Below, piece after piece: positions 37,067 to 46,638 of a stretch of DNA of 64,000 nucleotides. The DNA comes from an uncultured Lachnospiraceae bacterium (GTDB lineage Bacteria > Bacillota > Clostridia > Lachnospirales > Lachnospiraceae). Under the pieces are notes generated by a model. That model was not told the origin of the DNA. It saw only the letters and a program-made list of their open reading frames with translations, and made no database searches. The stretch's first letter is position 1; the number at the start of each line of letters is the position of its first letter. The stretch covers positions 42,557 through 106,556 of the forward strand of contig CAJUHP010000006.1 in NCBI GenBank assembly GCA_910586125.1. Direction: 5' to 3'. The position numbers were made by a program, and so were the translations under genes.

Positions 37067-37810
37067 TCACGTCATCATGGCGCCGTCTACCGACAGAATA
37101 TTTCCCGTAACGTAACTGGCCATATCGCTGGCCAAAAACAGGAACGCATTGGCAATATCCTCCGGTTCGCCAATCCGGCCCAGGGGAATCCGCGCGATCA
37201 TGGGCTGTATCATTTCATCGGGCAGCGCCGCCACCATATCGGTCTTTGTGATACCGGGGGCAACCGCATTGACGCGAATATGGTCTTTGCCCAGCTCACG
37301 GGCCAGGGATCGCGTCAGACCGTTGACCGCAAATTTGGACGTCGGATAACCGCTGCCGGAGGGCTGACCGTACAGGCTGACCATGGAGCTGGTATTGATG
37401 ATGGAACCTCCGCCCTGCTCCCTCATGATACGGGCCGCCGCCTGCGCGCAGACAAAAACCGCATTGACATTCAGATCCATGATATCCTCAAATTCGCCGG
37501 GCTGATATTCATAGATACTCGTTCTGGAGGATACGCCCGCGTTGTTTACCAGGATATCCAGGCTTCCAAACGCCGCTTTTACCTGGTCAAACGCCTGGGC
37601 TACCGCCTGCGCGTCAGTCAAATCGGGCCAAAGCCCTATGACCGGATAGTCCGGATTCTCTTCCTTCAGAGAGGCTACCGCCTTCTCTGCGGTTCCCTGG
37701 CGCGAGCCAAAAAGCGCTACTTTGGCGCCGTTGTCCAGAAACGTCTTGACGATGGCATAGCCGATGCCTCTGGTTCCGCCGGTAACAACTGCTGTTTTGC
37801 CTTTTAACAT
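37067..37810 (-). CDS. Short-chain dehydrogenase/reductase, BaiA/FabG-like
   Basis: A 247-residue classical SDR: the nucleotide motif TGGTRGIG is at residues 10-17, NNAG at 89-92, and the catalytic set is Ser141/142, Tyr155 and Lys159 (YPTSK). The C-terminus ends SVDGAMMT. The pattern GGTRGIG...DNGAKVALFG with PDLTD recalls BaiA-type hydroxysteroid dehydrogenases of bile-acid-metabolising Clostridia as well as FabG; it is not part of a fatty acid or bai gene cluster here. An AAAGGGG site and its own consensus promoter precede it. The substrate is not determined. Confidence 0.88.
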   Translation of the reverse strand: MLKGKTAVVTGGTRGIGYAIVKTFLDNGAKVALFGSRQGTAEKAVASLKEENPDYPVIGLWPDLTDAQAVAQAFDQVKAAFGSLDILVNNAGVSSRTSIYEYQPGEFEDIMDLNVNAVFVCAQAAARIMREQGGGSIINTSSMVSLYGQPSGSGYPTSKFAVNGLTRSLARELGKDHIRVNAVAPGITKTDMVAALPDEMIQPMIARIPLGRIGEPEDIANAFLFLASDMASYVTGNILSVDGAMMT

Positions 37811-37847
37811 GAAAGCACCCCTTTCTTGTGAAACAATTATTTATATA

Positions 37848-37876
37848 ATCATACTTTAGAATCAGGGGATTGTCAA
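37848..37876 (-). promoter_or_regulatory. Promoter of the SDR gene
   Basis: On the minus strand TTGACA (37871-37876), 17 bases, TATGAT (37848-37853), about 40 bases upstream of the SDR start. Confidence 0.78.
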
Positions 37877-37889
37877 CGGGTTCTTTCTG

Positions 37890-37918
37890 TTGTATTTTGG
37901 GAAATGGCTGTGTATAAT
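37890..37918 (+). promoter_or_regulatory. Promoter of the C26 hydrolase gene
   Basis: TTGTAT (37890-37895), 17 bases with a TGTG extension, TATAAT (37913-37918). It is divergent from the SDR promoter, 13 bases away. Confidence 0.72.
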
Positions 37919-37954
37919 ATAGAAAAAACAGACTCGAAAAAGGAGTGAAAAAGA

Positions 37955-38605
37955 ATGCGGATCTTGGTGGCAGGACTGCCAGAAAAGACAAAAAATTATG
38001 TGGAGGCGCTGCACGCCACAGGAATGGAAGCGGTGGTCGGACTGGACCTGAAAGAAGCCGGCCGGATGAATGGACTGATTCTGCCCGGCGGAGCAGATAT
38101 CGATCCGGCCCGTTACGGGCAGGCATTATGCGGTTCCCGCGGCATCGATCCCGAGCTGGATCAGGCGCAGTTTGCCGCTCTGGCGTGTTTTCTGCAGATG
38201 AGAAAACCGATACTGGGAATCTGCAAGGGACACCAGATCATAAATGTACATTTTGGCGGCAGTCTGATTCAGGACATGAAGAACAAAGAACGGCACCGTG
38301 CCGAACCGGATGACCAGGTACACCTGACGCATGTGACGGCGGACTGCTGGCTGGCCGGATTGTATGGAACGGATTTTTCCGTGAACAGCGCCCACCATCA
38401 GTCCGTTGACCGGCCGGGAGACGGACTTTTCGTGATTCAGAAGTCGGATGACGGCGTGATCGAAGCGCTCTCCCATCCGGATCTTCCCATCCTGTCCCTG
38501 CAATGGCATCCGGAACGGATGTGCAGAAGACACCGGCGGAAGGATACGGTGGACGGAATGGCTGTGTTTCAGTATTTTGGGGAATTATGCAGGATGCAGG
38601 AATAA
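37955..38605 (+). CDS. Class-C26 gamma-glutamyl hydrolase-like protein
   Basis: A 216-residue class I glutamine amidotransferase-fold hydrolase of the PuuD/peptidase C26 kind, which cleave gamma-glutamyl bonds. The nucleophile elbow is GICKGHQ with Cys90, and the His-Glu pair is in LQWHPERM (H185, E187); the LPGGADIDP block near residue 43 is typical. It is slightly shorter than PuuD. An AAGGAG site precedes the ATG. It converges with the PseG-like gene four bases away, so no terminator fits between them. Confidence 0.88.
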   Translation: MRILVAGLPEKTKNYVEALHATGMEAVVGLDLKEAGRMNGLILPGGADIDPARYGQALCGSRGIDPELDQAQFAALACFLQMRKPILGICKGHQIINVHFGGSLIQDMKNKERHRAEPDDQVHLTHVTADCWLAGLYGTDFSVNSAHHQSVDRPGDGLFVIQKSDDGVIEALSHPDLPILSLQWHPERMCRRHRRKDTVDGMAVFQYFGELCRMQE

Positions 38606-38608
38606 TTT

Positions 38609-39751
38609 TCAAATACAGTACAAAGAGAGAATGCTCTCGACAACTCTGAAGGCTCCTGCGCCATCGACAACGGCTTTCTGTCTCTCTGCCGTCTGAACAC
38701 GCTTGTCATAATCGCCGGCCAGGTTTACTGCCTCCTTCAGTACAATCCCGGCCAGATCTTCCCCCAGGACCCGAATATCCCCTGCACAGCGTAAAAGCTG
38801 CTGCCCGGCAAATCCGTCCGCCCCCGGTATCTGATTATCGGCCAGAATATAGGTCACAGCCGGCGTCTGTGTCGCACATAATTCGTAGAGGGTTGAACCT
38901 GCCGCCGAAACCGCCACATCGCAGGCGCTCATTAACGGCTGCATATGAGAGACATTGCTGTGGAGGATCAGAAACGGATGAGAGGCAGCAAGCCCCTCCA
39001 GCTCTTCTCTGTCGGGGTTCATAGCCCCGATCACAAAATGAAACGCAAATGCCTGAAAGCTCTCCTGTTTTTGGATGATACAGCGCGCCAGCTTCAAAGA
39101 GACATGTTCCGGATCGGAACCTCCGGTGGAAATCAGAATGTTCTGCGCCTGTCTCCTCACCCTCCTGTCGGGCAGGTTCTGAAATTCAGCGCGCAGAGGC
39201 GCATAAGCCGTCCCCAGCAAAAAGCGGGGCGGCGCGATCTCTGCCGTCTGATATAACGCTCTGTAGCGGGACTCCTGAGCCGGGCCATAGATATTATAAT
39301 TCAGAAGGAGACCGCAGGGGTAGGGAAACGCCATGACATCGTCGATATAGACCAAGACGCTGTTCTCCGCCTGACAGGATTCCTGTAAAGCGGCGAGATA
39401 GGCCGGCGTTACCTGATAGGAATCCACAACCAGAGCCGCCGGCCGGCGGCGTATCAGCTTCTGCATTCTGTCGGATTCGGAGAACATGTCCGTATAGTCC
39501 GTCTGCAGCACCAGGACTTCATGCCCGTTTTTCTCCACTGTCTGGGCAAAATTCCCGTCCGCCATGACAAACAGGCAGCGCTGCCCCTGCTTTCTGGCCG
39601 CGTCCGCGATGGAGAGGCAGCGCATGATATGGCCGGAACCGATCTTGGGATTGCCGTCCGCACGAAAAAGAATCGTTGCCCTGTCCTTTGGGCCTTCTTG
39701 CTGCCCGAATGCCATCGCGTCCTTCTCGATTCTGCGGCTTCCACTGTACAT
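38609..39751 (-). CDS. pseG: PseG-like UDP-sugar hydrolase / glycosyltransferase
   Basis: A 380-residue protein of the PseG family (UDP-2,4-diacetamido-2,4,6-trideoxy-beta-L-altropyranose hydrolase) with a GT-B fold. The N-terminal block ATILFRADGNPKIGSGHIMR is the family hallmark, with later LISTGGSDPEHV and AAGSTLYELCATQTP. It normally removes UDP in pseudaminic acid synthesis, but no PseB, C, H, I or F is in the window. I place the start at the ATG 39751 (MYSGSRRIEKD) behind GGAAAGGA. It is the last gene of the polysaccharide locus. Confidence 0.82.
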   Translation of the reverse strand: MYSGSRRIEKDAMAFGQQEGPKDRATILFRADGNPKIGSGHIMRCLSIADAARKQGQRCLFVMADGNFAQTVEKNGHEVLVLQTDYTDMFSESDRMQKLIRRRPAALVVDSYQVTPAYLAALQESCQAENSVLVYIDDVMAFPYPCGLLLNYNIYGPAQESRYRALYQTAEIAPPRFLLGTAYAPLRAEFQNLPDRRVRRQAQNILISTGGSDPEHVSLKLARCIIQKQESFQAFAFHFVIGAMNPDREELEGLAASHPFLILHSNVSHMQPLMSACDVAVSAAGSTLYELCATQTPAVTYILADNQIPGADGFAGQQLLRCAGDIRVLGEDLAGIVLKEAVNLAGDYDKRVQTAERQKAVVDGAGAFRVVESILSLYCI

Positions 39752-39941
39752 GATGTTCCATTCCTTTCCGATGCGGCTCTTTTTAGAACGCCGATTCCGA
39801 TGACAGAGCGACCCGTTCTCGTTTTGCTCTTTCGTCTGCGTTATCCAAGCTTTTGATCTATTATATCTGAAAAGCCTTTCCAAAGCAACGGATTATTTTT
39901 TTCCGGCAATGGGCAGCACGCTTTCGCACAGCCCGTATACG

Positions 39942-41180
39942 CTAATCTCTCTGATACAGATCTCTCGTATATACTTTCTCTATCACATCCGCCAGGCAGG
40001 TGTCATATCGATTTGCCAGAATCGCCTGCGACACTCGCTTAAATTCGGTCAGATTATGGGTTACTTTGCTTCCAAAAAATGTACTTCCGTCTTCCAGAGA
40101 CGGCTCATAGATCACCACCGTGGCCCCTTTGGCCTTGATCCGCTTCATCACTCCCTGAATGGAGCTCTGGCGGAAATTATCGGAGTTGCTTTTCATGGTC
40201 AGACGATACACGCCGACAATGCACTGCCGCTCCTGTCCCGCACGGAAATCTCCCCGGTTAAACTCGTCGTAATAGCCGGCCAGCGCCAGCACCCGCTCCG
40301 CGATAAAATCTTTCCGGGTCCGGTTGCTCTCCACAATGGCTTCGATCAGATTTTCCGGTACATCCGCATAATTTGCCAGAAGCTGCTTGGTATCTTTTGG
40401 CAGACAGTAGCCGCCATAACCAAAGGACGGGTTATTGTAGTGAGAGCCAATCCTGGGGTCCAGACATACGCCGTCGATTATCTGCCGGCTGTTCAGCCCT
40501 TTCATCTCCGCATAGGTGTCCAGTTCATTAAAATACGAGACGCGCAGGGCCAGATAGGTATTGGCAAACAGCTTCACCGCCTCGGCCTCCGTAAATCCCA
40601 TATATAATGTATCTATATTTTCTTTGACCGCTCCTTCCTGTAAAAGCCCGGCAAAGGTATGCGCCGCCTCCCAAAGCCGTTCGTCTTCCCGATCTGTCCC
40701 GACGATGATCCGGCTGGGGTACAAATTGTCATAGAGCGCTTTCGACTCGCGCAGAAATTCCGGGCTGAACAGGAGGTTCTTTGTTCCGAATTTTTTCCGG
40801 GCACCCGATGTAAATCCCACCGGGATCGTAGACTTGATCACCATTACCGCGTCCGGATTACAGGCGGACACCTGCTGTATCACCTCTTCCACCGCGCTGG
40901 TATCAAAGAAATTTTTCTGGCTGTCGTAGTTGGTGGGAGTGGCTATGACGACAAAATCCGCACGCTTGTACGCCGCCTCCCCGTCCAGCGTGGCAGTCAG
41001 GTTTAAATCCTTTTCCCTCAGATATCTTTCGATATATTCATCCCGGATCGGAGAACACCGGCGATTGATCTGTTCTATTTTTTCCGGAACGACGTCCACC
41101 GCCGTTACGCTGTGATGCTGCGCCAGAAGCACGGCGATGGACAGGCCGACATAGCCGGTGCCTGCGATTGTTATGTTCAT
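39942..41180 (-). CDS. ugd: UDP-glucose 6-dehydrogenase
   Basis: A 412-residue UDP-glucose (or related UDP-sugar) dehydrogenase making UDP-glucuronate. The NAD motif [13 protein letters not shown] opens the protein; the catalytic cysteine is in [15 protein letters not shown], and the [11 protein letters not shown] block binds substrate. The ATG at 41180 is preceded by AAAGGGG; an in-frame upstream ATG would overlap the rfbG end and has no site. The sequence is the compact class seen in capsule loci. Confidence 0.93.
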   Translation of the reverse strand: MNITIAGTGYVGLSIAVLLAQHHSVTAVDVVPEKIEQINRRCSPIRDEYIERYLREKDLNLTATLDGEAAYKRADFVVIATPTNYDSQKNFFDTSAVEEVIQQVSACNPDAVMVIKSTIPVGFTSGARKKFGTKNLLFSPEFLRESKALYDNLYPSRIIVGTDREDERLWEAAHTFAGLLQEGAVKENIDTLYMGFTEAEAVKLFANTYLALRVSYFNELDTYAEMKGLNSRQIIDGVCLDPRIGSHYNNPSFGYGGYCLPKDTKQLLANYADVPENLIEAIVESNRTRKDFIAERVLALAGYYDEFNRGDFRAGQERQCIVGVYRLTMKSNSDNFRQSSIQGVMKRIKAKGATVVIYEPSLEDGSTFFGSKVTHNLTEFKRVSQAILANRYDTCLADVIEKVYTRDLYQRD

Positions 41181-41224
41181 TGATTGATTTCCCCTTTCTC
41201 GTGCCTGATACTGCTTTGTGCTGC

Positions 41225-42358
41225 TCAACCGTCGATATCGAGGAAAAATGCTCGGATCTCCCGCTCCATTTCAGCCTCCAGATCCCCGCCCGACAGCCAC
41301 ACCTTTGTAAATCTTACCGTTTCTTCCATACATCGATCCATATGCCACACAGGATGCCAGACAAATAAGTTCTTGATTTTACTGCAGTCCAGTTTGAGAA
41401 AATTCGCTTCGTGGGGCGCGCCTGGCTCTGCCTGGTTTATCCATTCTGCCGCCGGCCACGACAAGGCTGTTTCACCGCCGGCATTCCATTTCTGGCAGAA
41501 TAAATCTGCCAGCCTCCCTGTCGTCACACAGTCACAATCATCGGGCCCGACATTGTAATAACCAGCATATTTCGCCTCCTGATACTGTTTCATCGCTATG
41601 AGCAGATACATATGCAGCGGTTCCAGCACATGCTGGTAAGGCCGCGTCGAATGCGGATTGCGGACCGGAATCTGCGCTTTCTCCCTATTCAAGCGATATG
41701 CCATCTCCACGGCACGAACCGCGTCCGGTATGATGCGGTCATTGGCAAAATCTCCGCCTCCGATTACATTGCCTGCTCTGGCCGTGCTGATTCTCACCTC
41801 GTTTGCGTCAAAAAAAGAAGCCTTGTAGCTGTGTGTCACCAACTCGCTGCAAGACTTGCTGTTGCTGTAGGGGTCAAAACCGTCCAAAGGCTCATTTTCC
41901 CGATAGCCATATTCCCATTCCATATTTTTATATACTTTATCTGTCGTGACATTCACCACGGAGCGAACGCCGTCAACTGTGCGGACACATTCCAGAACAT
42001 GCACCGTTCCCATCACATTTGTGGAATAAGTAAAGACCGGGTCTTTGTAAGAATCCCGTACAATGGGCTGTGCCGCCAGGTGAAAAACGATTTCCGGCCG
42101 GTATTTCTGAAAGGTTTCCTTCAACCCCGGCAAATCTCTGATATCCCCTGTAATGTGATGAAAATTCCCGCTGTTTTTTACGCCGGACAGCGCAAATAGA
42201 TTCGGCTGCGTACTTGGTTTTAGCGCATACCCCGTCACCTGTGCGCCGAGACCAAGCAGTACTTTGGTCAACCACGTTCCTTTAAATCCGGTGTGGCCGG
42301 TAATCAAGACCCGCTTATCCTTGTAAAAAGAACGGAATTCTGTTTCTCTTCTATCCAT
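41225..42358 (-). CDS. rfbG: CDP-glucose 4,6-dehydratase
   Basis: A 377-residue SDR-type dehydratase that converts CDP-glucose to CDP-4-keto-6-deoxyglucose. The NAD motif is [10 protein letters not shown], followed by [15 protein letters not shown], the TTDKVYKN block typical of this enzyme and the catalytic YSNSK. With RfbF and RfbH in the same locus it provides the common CDP-3,6-dideoxyhexose precursor, although the three genes are not adjacent as they are in enterobacteria. Starts with ATG at 42358. Confidence 0.95.
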   Translation of the reverse strand: MDRRETEFRSFYKDKRVLITGHTGFKGTWLTKVLLGLGAQVTGYALKPSTQPNLFALSGVKNSGNFHHITGDIRDLPGLKETFQKYRPEIVFHLAAQPIVRDSYKDPVFTYSTNVMGTVHVLECVRTVDGVRSVVNVTTDKVYKNMEWEYGYRENEPLDGFDPYSNSKSCSELVTHSYKASFFDANEVRISTARAGNVIGGGDFANDRIIPDAVRAVEMAYRLNREKAQIPVRNPHSTRPYQHVLEPLHMYLLIAMKQYQEAKYAGYYNVGPDDCDCVTTGRLADLFCQKWNAGGETALSWPAAEWINQAEPGAPHEANFLKLDCSKIKNLFVWHPVWHMDRCMEETVRFTKVWLSGGDLEAEMEREIRAFFLDIDG

Positions 42359-42368
42359 TTATAACCTC

Positions 42369-42770
42369 CTATCGAAAAACCCACAGCTTATTCAGTAGAA
42401 AATTGATGGGTATTGTAATCAGCAGGCTGAAAACCGGAGCGATTTCCTTTGAGACAGCAAACCGGTCAATCCACAGATACAGCAGAACATTCTGAAGAAA
42501 TACGCCGGTGAACGAATAACTGATATAGGTTTTTACAATTTCTTTCCATACAGGCCGGTCTTCCTTTCTCTTTTCCTGAAAGGTAAAGCGCCGGTTCCAG
42601 TAAAACGACCACAATACGCTCAGCACAAACCCGACTAGAGAACTGACCAGATAATCATATCGGGAAAACCAGCCTAGGCGCCCAAACAGCCAGAGACACC
42701 CCCTGTAAATCGAATAGGAAATCAGGGTGTTCGACACGCCGACCATCCCAAACCGGATAAACTGTTTCAT
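42369..42770 (-). CDS. gtrA: GtrA-family membrane protein
   Basis: A 133-residue protein with four membrane segments, beginning FIRFGMVGVSNTLISYSIYR, the GtrA signature. GtrA proteins are thought to flip lipid-linked glucose (or other sugars) across the membrane. It overlaps the GtrB-like gene by four bases, forming the usual gtrB-gtrA pair for periplasmic-side glycan side-chain addition. Confidence 0.88.
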   Translation of the reverse strand: MKQFIRFGMVGVSNTLISYSIYRGCLWLFGRLGWFSRYDYLVSSLVGFVLSVLWSFYWNRRFTFQEKRKEDRPVWKEIVKTYISYSFTGVFLQNVLLYLWIDRFAVSKEIAPVFSLLITIPINFLLNKLWVFR

Positions 42771-43750
42771 TGCCTTTCCCTCTCTTTTTCATCGGGAAAA
42801 TTAAGCCGCTCCTCCTCGATCACAAGAGGCCGGTTCATTACCCTCTGGTTGATACTGAGGATATATTCTCCCATGATACCCATAAAGATCAACTGTACCG
42901 CACCCAGAAAAAACATGCCGACCAGAATCGGTGCTGTGCCCGCCACAAAAGAATCCCAGTACAGAAGTTTTAACACCAGATAAACCAAGGCAATCGCCAC
43001 GCTTCCCATCGAAATGGCAAAGCCGACAAAGGTTGCCAGCCGCAGGCCGATTTTAGTATATGAGGTTACACTGAGCATGGCAGCGTCGTACAGGCGCATG
43101 AAATTATTGCTCGTTTTCCCGGCCCGTCTTTTCTGCTGTTCATAGGTTACACTTGTCCTGCGAAAACCAAGCTCCGCCACAATACCGCGCAGAAAAGGCG
43201 TCGGATCTTTGAGATTCCTAAGCACCTCTATAAAATCCCGGTCGTATAGGCCGAAGCCGGTAAAATGCTCAATTTGCTCCACGTCCGAAAAACGTTTGAT
43301 GATCTTATAGTAACAAGAGCGCAGAAAATACATCACCCGGTTTTCTTTGCTGGAGGTTTTCTGGGCCACGACGATCTTGTATCCCTTTTCCCACTCTTCG
43401 ACAAAGCGGGAAATCATGTCAACCGGGTCCTGAAAATCTGCGCACATCAGGATCGTACAATCCCCCTGTGTCTGCTGAAGACCATAATAGGGAGAATTAA
43501 ACTGTCCAAAATTTTTTGCGTTGAAGATCGCCCGGATTCTCTTGTTCTCTTTGCAGATCTCTCTGAGTTTTTCCCTCGTAGAATCGCGGGAATCATTGTC
43601 AATAAAAACAATTTCATAATCATACCCGGAAAGCTTTGTATGAAATTCTTTCTGTATCTCCTCGGAAAGAGGAATGACATTCTCCTCTTCGTTATAAGTA
43701 GGAATCAATATGCTTACTGTTTTCAAACCGGTTTTCCTTTCCGCTTTCAT
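42767..43750 (-). CDS. gtrB: GtrB-like family 2 glycosyltransferase
   Basis: A 327-residue polyprenyl-phosphate glycosyltransferase: the GT2 domain starts SILIPTYNEEENV, with DNDSRDSTREKL and the CADFQDP metal-binding DxD-like region near residue 100, followed by two C-terminal membrane helices (about 230-300). It transfers a sugar to undecaprenyl phosphate, to be flipped by GtrA and used by a membrane transferase such as the GtrII-like protein at 55.6-57.2 kb. The ATG overlaps the epimerase stop; a TTG eight codons downstream is an alternative. Confidence 0.9.
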   Translation of the reverse strand: MKAERKTGLKTVSILIPTYNEEENVIPLSEEIQKEFHTKLSGYDYEIVFIDNDSRDSTREKLREICKENKRIRAIFNAKNFGQFNSPYYGLQQTQGDCTILMCADFQDPVDMISRFVEEWEKGYKIVVAQKTSSKENRVMYFLRSCYYKIIKRFSDVEQIEHFTGFGLYDRDFIEVLRNLKDPTPFLRGIVAELGFRRTSVTYEQQKRRAGKTSNNFMRLYDAAMLSVTSYTKIGLRLATFVGFAISMGSVAIALVYLVLKLLYWDSFVAGTAPILVGMFFLGAVQLIFMGIMGEYILSINQRVMNRPLVIEEERLNFPDEKERERQ

Positions 43751-44679
43751 CCTCTGTCTTGCACTTCCTTTTGTTTCTGCCTTTGATACGCTATCATATC
43801 GGCAATTCCTTCCTGAAAAGGTATCTCCGGAACAAAACCGAGATCACGCCGGAGAGCCTGTGTATCCGCCTGCAGACCGAAGATCTCCCCCGGATCGGTC
43901 TCGGAGGCAAAGATACATTCTGCCTCCGGACCAAAGTTCTCTGCCAACTGAAAAATATATTCCTTCAGGGGTCTGGCTTCTCCGCTTGCCACGCAATACA
44001 CCGCCGAATTTTCTGCCTTCTCTCCCAACAGATAAAAGATTCTCCCCGCATCCGTTTCATGCAGATAATCCCACATTTGAGTTGCCGGTGAAAAATACGC
44101 CGGCTCTTTTTGCATCAACTGCCCAATGGCGTAGTCCAGCATGGTCCCCGCATTGTCATAGCGGCCGTACACGCTGAAAATCCGCCCCCATATATGTATG
44201 ATGCCGTATTTCTGGCAAAGCGCCTCGCTGAGCCGGCCCGCCGCATATTTTGCCATCCCATAAGCAGTACAGGGAAAAACGGGCGTATCCGGCGCTATCA
44301 CATGGCGGTTTCTTCCGTATTCCGCCTGGGAACCCGCACCTACAAATTTGCGGCATCCAAGCCGCTTTGCCAGATTTACGGCGTCCAGCGTAGTTTTGAT
44401 ATTCCTTTCCTGCAAGACCGGATCGTCCCGCTGCCCCTTTGCGGTGGCTTCCCAAGCCAAATGGTAAAAGACATCACAGGGCTCTCCCTGCCCTGTGATG
44501 GTGTCCAGTTCATCCAATTCACATTCTATAATCCGAACCAGCGCACAATCCGGCAGCCGCTTTCGACGAACAGAATTTTTTCGTACAATCGCGAGTACCT
44601 CGATGTTCTGTTTTACGCATTCCCGGATCAGAGCGGCGCCGATCATACTGGTGGCGCCGGTTACTGCAGCCCTTTTCAT
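43747..44679 (-). CDS. NAD-dependent epimerase/reductase (sugar nucleotide)
   Basis: A 310-residue extended SDR with GATSMIGAALI at the start, a catalytic YGMAKYAAG (Tyr/Lys) and a C-terminal sugar-binding domain. It belongs to the broad sugar-nucleotide epimerase/reductase family. Placed directly after the split transketolase and YerE-like genes, it could do the final keto reduction, as YerF does for CDP-yersiniose; that is inference from context. An AGGAGG site precedes the ATG, eight bases after the tktC-like stop. Confidence 0.85.
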   Translation of the reverse strand: MKRAAVTGATSMIGAALIRECVKQNIEVLAIVRKNSVRRKRLPDCALVRIIECELDELDTITGQGEPCDVFYHLAWEATAKGQRDDPVLQERNIKTTLDAVNLAKRLGCRKFVGAGSQAEYGRNRHVIAPDTPVFPCTAYGMAKYAAGRLSEALCQKYGIIHIWGRIFSVYGRYDNAGTMLDYAIGQLMQKEPAYFSPATQMWDYLHETDAGRIFYLLGEKAENSAVYCVASGEARPLKEYIFQLAENFGPEAECIFASETDPGEIFGLQADTQALRRDLGFVPEIPFQEGIADMIAYQRQKQKEVQDRG

Positions 44680-44687
44680 ATATCCTC

Positions 44688-45653
44688 CTACTCTGCACTC
44701 GCAGGGGCCATCAGCCTGGCCAGCATCCTTTTTTCCAGCCCCTCTGTGTCATAACCAAACCGATGAAACAAAAAACCGGGATGCGCCATTGCCTCAAAGC
44801 AATCCGATATTCCCGCGTTATCAAACCGGCACGATATTCCCTCTTCTGCTATGATTTCGGCTACCGCATTTCCCAGTCCGCCCTCCACATTGTGATCCTG
44901 CGCGGCCACGACGGCTCCCGTCCCCGCCGCCGCAATAACAGCCTCTCGGTCAATCGGTTTGATTGTGTGCATATCCACAACACGCACATCATAGCCATAT
45001 CTTTCTTTTATTCTGACGGCCGCTTCCACCGCATGCCAGACAACGGCGCCCGAACAGATATATGCCCCGTCCTCCCCCTCTTTTAATACCATCGCTTTCC
45101 CGATCTCAAAAGATTCATTCTTTTGATATAATCTTGCCGCCGGCTCCACAGAAATTCTCATGTAAACAGGGCCTTTATAGGAAAGGGTCGCCGTCAGCAG
45201 ACCCGATGCCTGCCTTGCATCAGATGGTTCTATTACTGTCATACCAGGTATGGAACGCATAATACCGACATCCTCTATGCCCCAATGCGTCGCCCCCGAA
45301 ATTCCGCCGGAAACGCCAGCATATGTTCCAATCAGTCTCACATCAAGATTTCCATACGCCACATCGGTGCGGCACTGTTCGCAGGCTCTCATGCTGAGAA
45401 ACGGCGCCATAGAAAAAACATAAGGGATAAAACCTTCGTGAGCCAATCCGGCCGCATAGCTGACCATAAAAGCCTCGGCAATCCCCACATTAAACGAACG
45501 GTTGGGATATGTTTTCACAAAAGTCTGATTCCGGCTGGTCTTCATCAAATCGGCATTGACCACTACAACCCTCTCATCTTTTTGCCCCAGGGCAAGCATC
45601 TCATTTCCCACAATGTCCCGCAGCATATCCTTTGGAGTTTCCGTTTTTATCAT
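44688..45653 (-). CDS. Transketolase-like, C-terminal subunit
   Basis: A 321-residue protein equal to the pyrimidine-binding and C-terminal domains of transketolase (VGIAEAFMVSYAAGLAHEGF with the activating Glu; GATHWGIEDVGIMRSIPGM). It pairs with the N-terminal subunit encoded just upstream, overlapping it by four bases (ATGA at 45650-45653). Split transketolases in sugar clusters transfer two-carbon units onto keto sugars; the acceptor here is probably the CDP-keto-sugar of the same locus, but that is inferred. Confidence 0.9.
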   Translation of the reverse strand: MIKTETPKDMLRDIVGNEMLALGQKDERVVVVNADLMKTSRNQTFVKTYPNRSFNVGIAEAFMVSYAAGLAHEGFIPYVFSMAPFLSMRACEQCRTDVAYGNLDVRLIGTYAGVSGGISGATHWGIEDVGIMRSIPGMTVIEPSDARQASGLLTATLSYKGPVYMRISVEPAARLYQKNESFEIGKAMVLKEGEDGAYICSGAVVWHAVEAAVRIKERYGYDVRVVDMHTIKPIDREAVIAAAGTGAVVAAQDHNVEGGLGNAVAEIIAEEGISCRFDNAGISDCFEAMAHPGFLFHRFGYDTEGLEKRMLARLMAPASAE

Positions 45654-46504
45654 ACCGGCCCCCACTTTCTGCGAAATGCCGCGTTCAGTTCACAAAACGC
45701 CGTCTCTTTCTGTTTTTTTGTAATCTTTCCGGTATGCCACTGCGATTGATTTTCCATAAACGGCACACCTTTTCCTTTTATGGTATGGCATACAAACACC
45801 GTCGGGATCTCCGAATCCGCCCCCGGCAATGCGTCAAATTCACGCACTAATGCCGCCATATCGTGACCGTCCAATTCTCGGACTCTCCAGCCAAAGCACC
45901 GGTATTTTTCAGCGAGATCTCCCAGAGCCGTCAAATCTTCAATCCTGCCGTCTGCTTCCAATCCATTTGCATCTATGATGGCCACAAGATTTCCCAGTTT
46001 AAAATGTACGCTGTTCAAAGCCGCCTCCCAGATGGAGCCTTCCGACTGCTCTCCGTCTCCCATCACGACATACACGCGGCTCTGCCGGTTTTCCTTCATT
46101 TTAAGAGCCTGCGCGATCCCGCAGGCAACAGGAAATCCATGTCCCAAGCTGCCGGTTGACACTTCTATATAAGGATTCACCAGATTACAGGAGTGCATGG
46201 AAAAACGGCCGTTGTCTCTGGCATATTCCCTGAACACATCTTTTTTATCAAAACAGCCGGCTGCCGCCTGATTAAAAGAAACGACTGCGGAGGCGTGTCC
46301 TTTGGAAAGCACAAAGCGGTCGCGGTTCTCATCCCGGCAGTTTTTCGGGTCATAATGGATCTGATACTGCCACAGCACAGTCATAATGTCTGCTACAGAC
46401 AAATCGCCCCCTATATGGATCACTTCCCTGGAACAGAGTTCCAAAAGATTTTTTCGGATTTCCAGCGCCGCTTTTTCCAGCTCCCAAACGGTATTCTTAT
46501 GCAT
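45650..46504 (-). CDS. Transketolase-like, N-terminal (TPP-binding) subunit
   Basis: A 284-residue protein with the thiamine-diphosphate domain of transketolase: the LSKGHASAVVSF block near residue 70 and the TPP motif VMGDGEQSEGSIWEAALNSV followed by DANG. The ATG at 46504 has AAAGGAGG seven bases upstream. The gap of 134 bases to the YerE-like stop becomes coding if the poly-G run at 46642 loses one base, the extended frame stopping on this start codon. Confidence 0.92.
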   Translation of the reverse strand: MHKNTVWELEKAALEIRKNLLELCSREVIHIGGDLSVADIMTVLWQYQIHYDPKNCRDENRDRFVLSKGHASAVVSFNQAAAGCFDKKDVFREYARDNGRFSMHSCNLVNPYIEVSTGSLGHGFPVACGIAQALKMKENRQSRVYVVMGDGEQSEGSIWEAALNSVHFKLGNLVAIIDANGLEADGRIEDLTALGDLAEKYRCFGWRVRELDGHDMAALVREFDALPGADSEIPTVFVCHTIKGKGVPFMENQSQWHTGKITKKQKETAFCELNAAFRRKWGPV

Positions 46505-46638
46505 GTCCAGACCTCCTTTTGTGAAAGTCCCGGACCGATTCCATGGTCATCCACCAGAAAAAACAAGCGGCACTGCAAATGTAAGGAAAAGCGCTTTTCT
46601 GTCTTTTTACAGGGGAAATCCCTTTTATTTTCGGGTAT

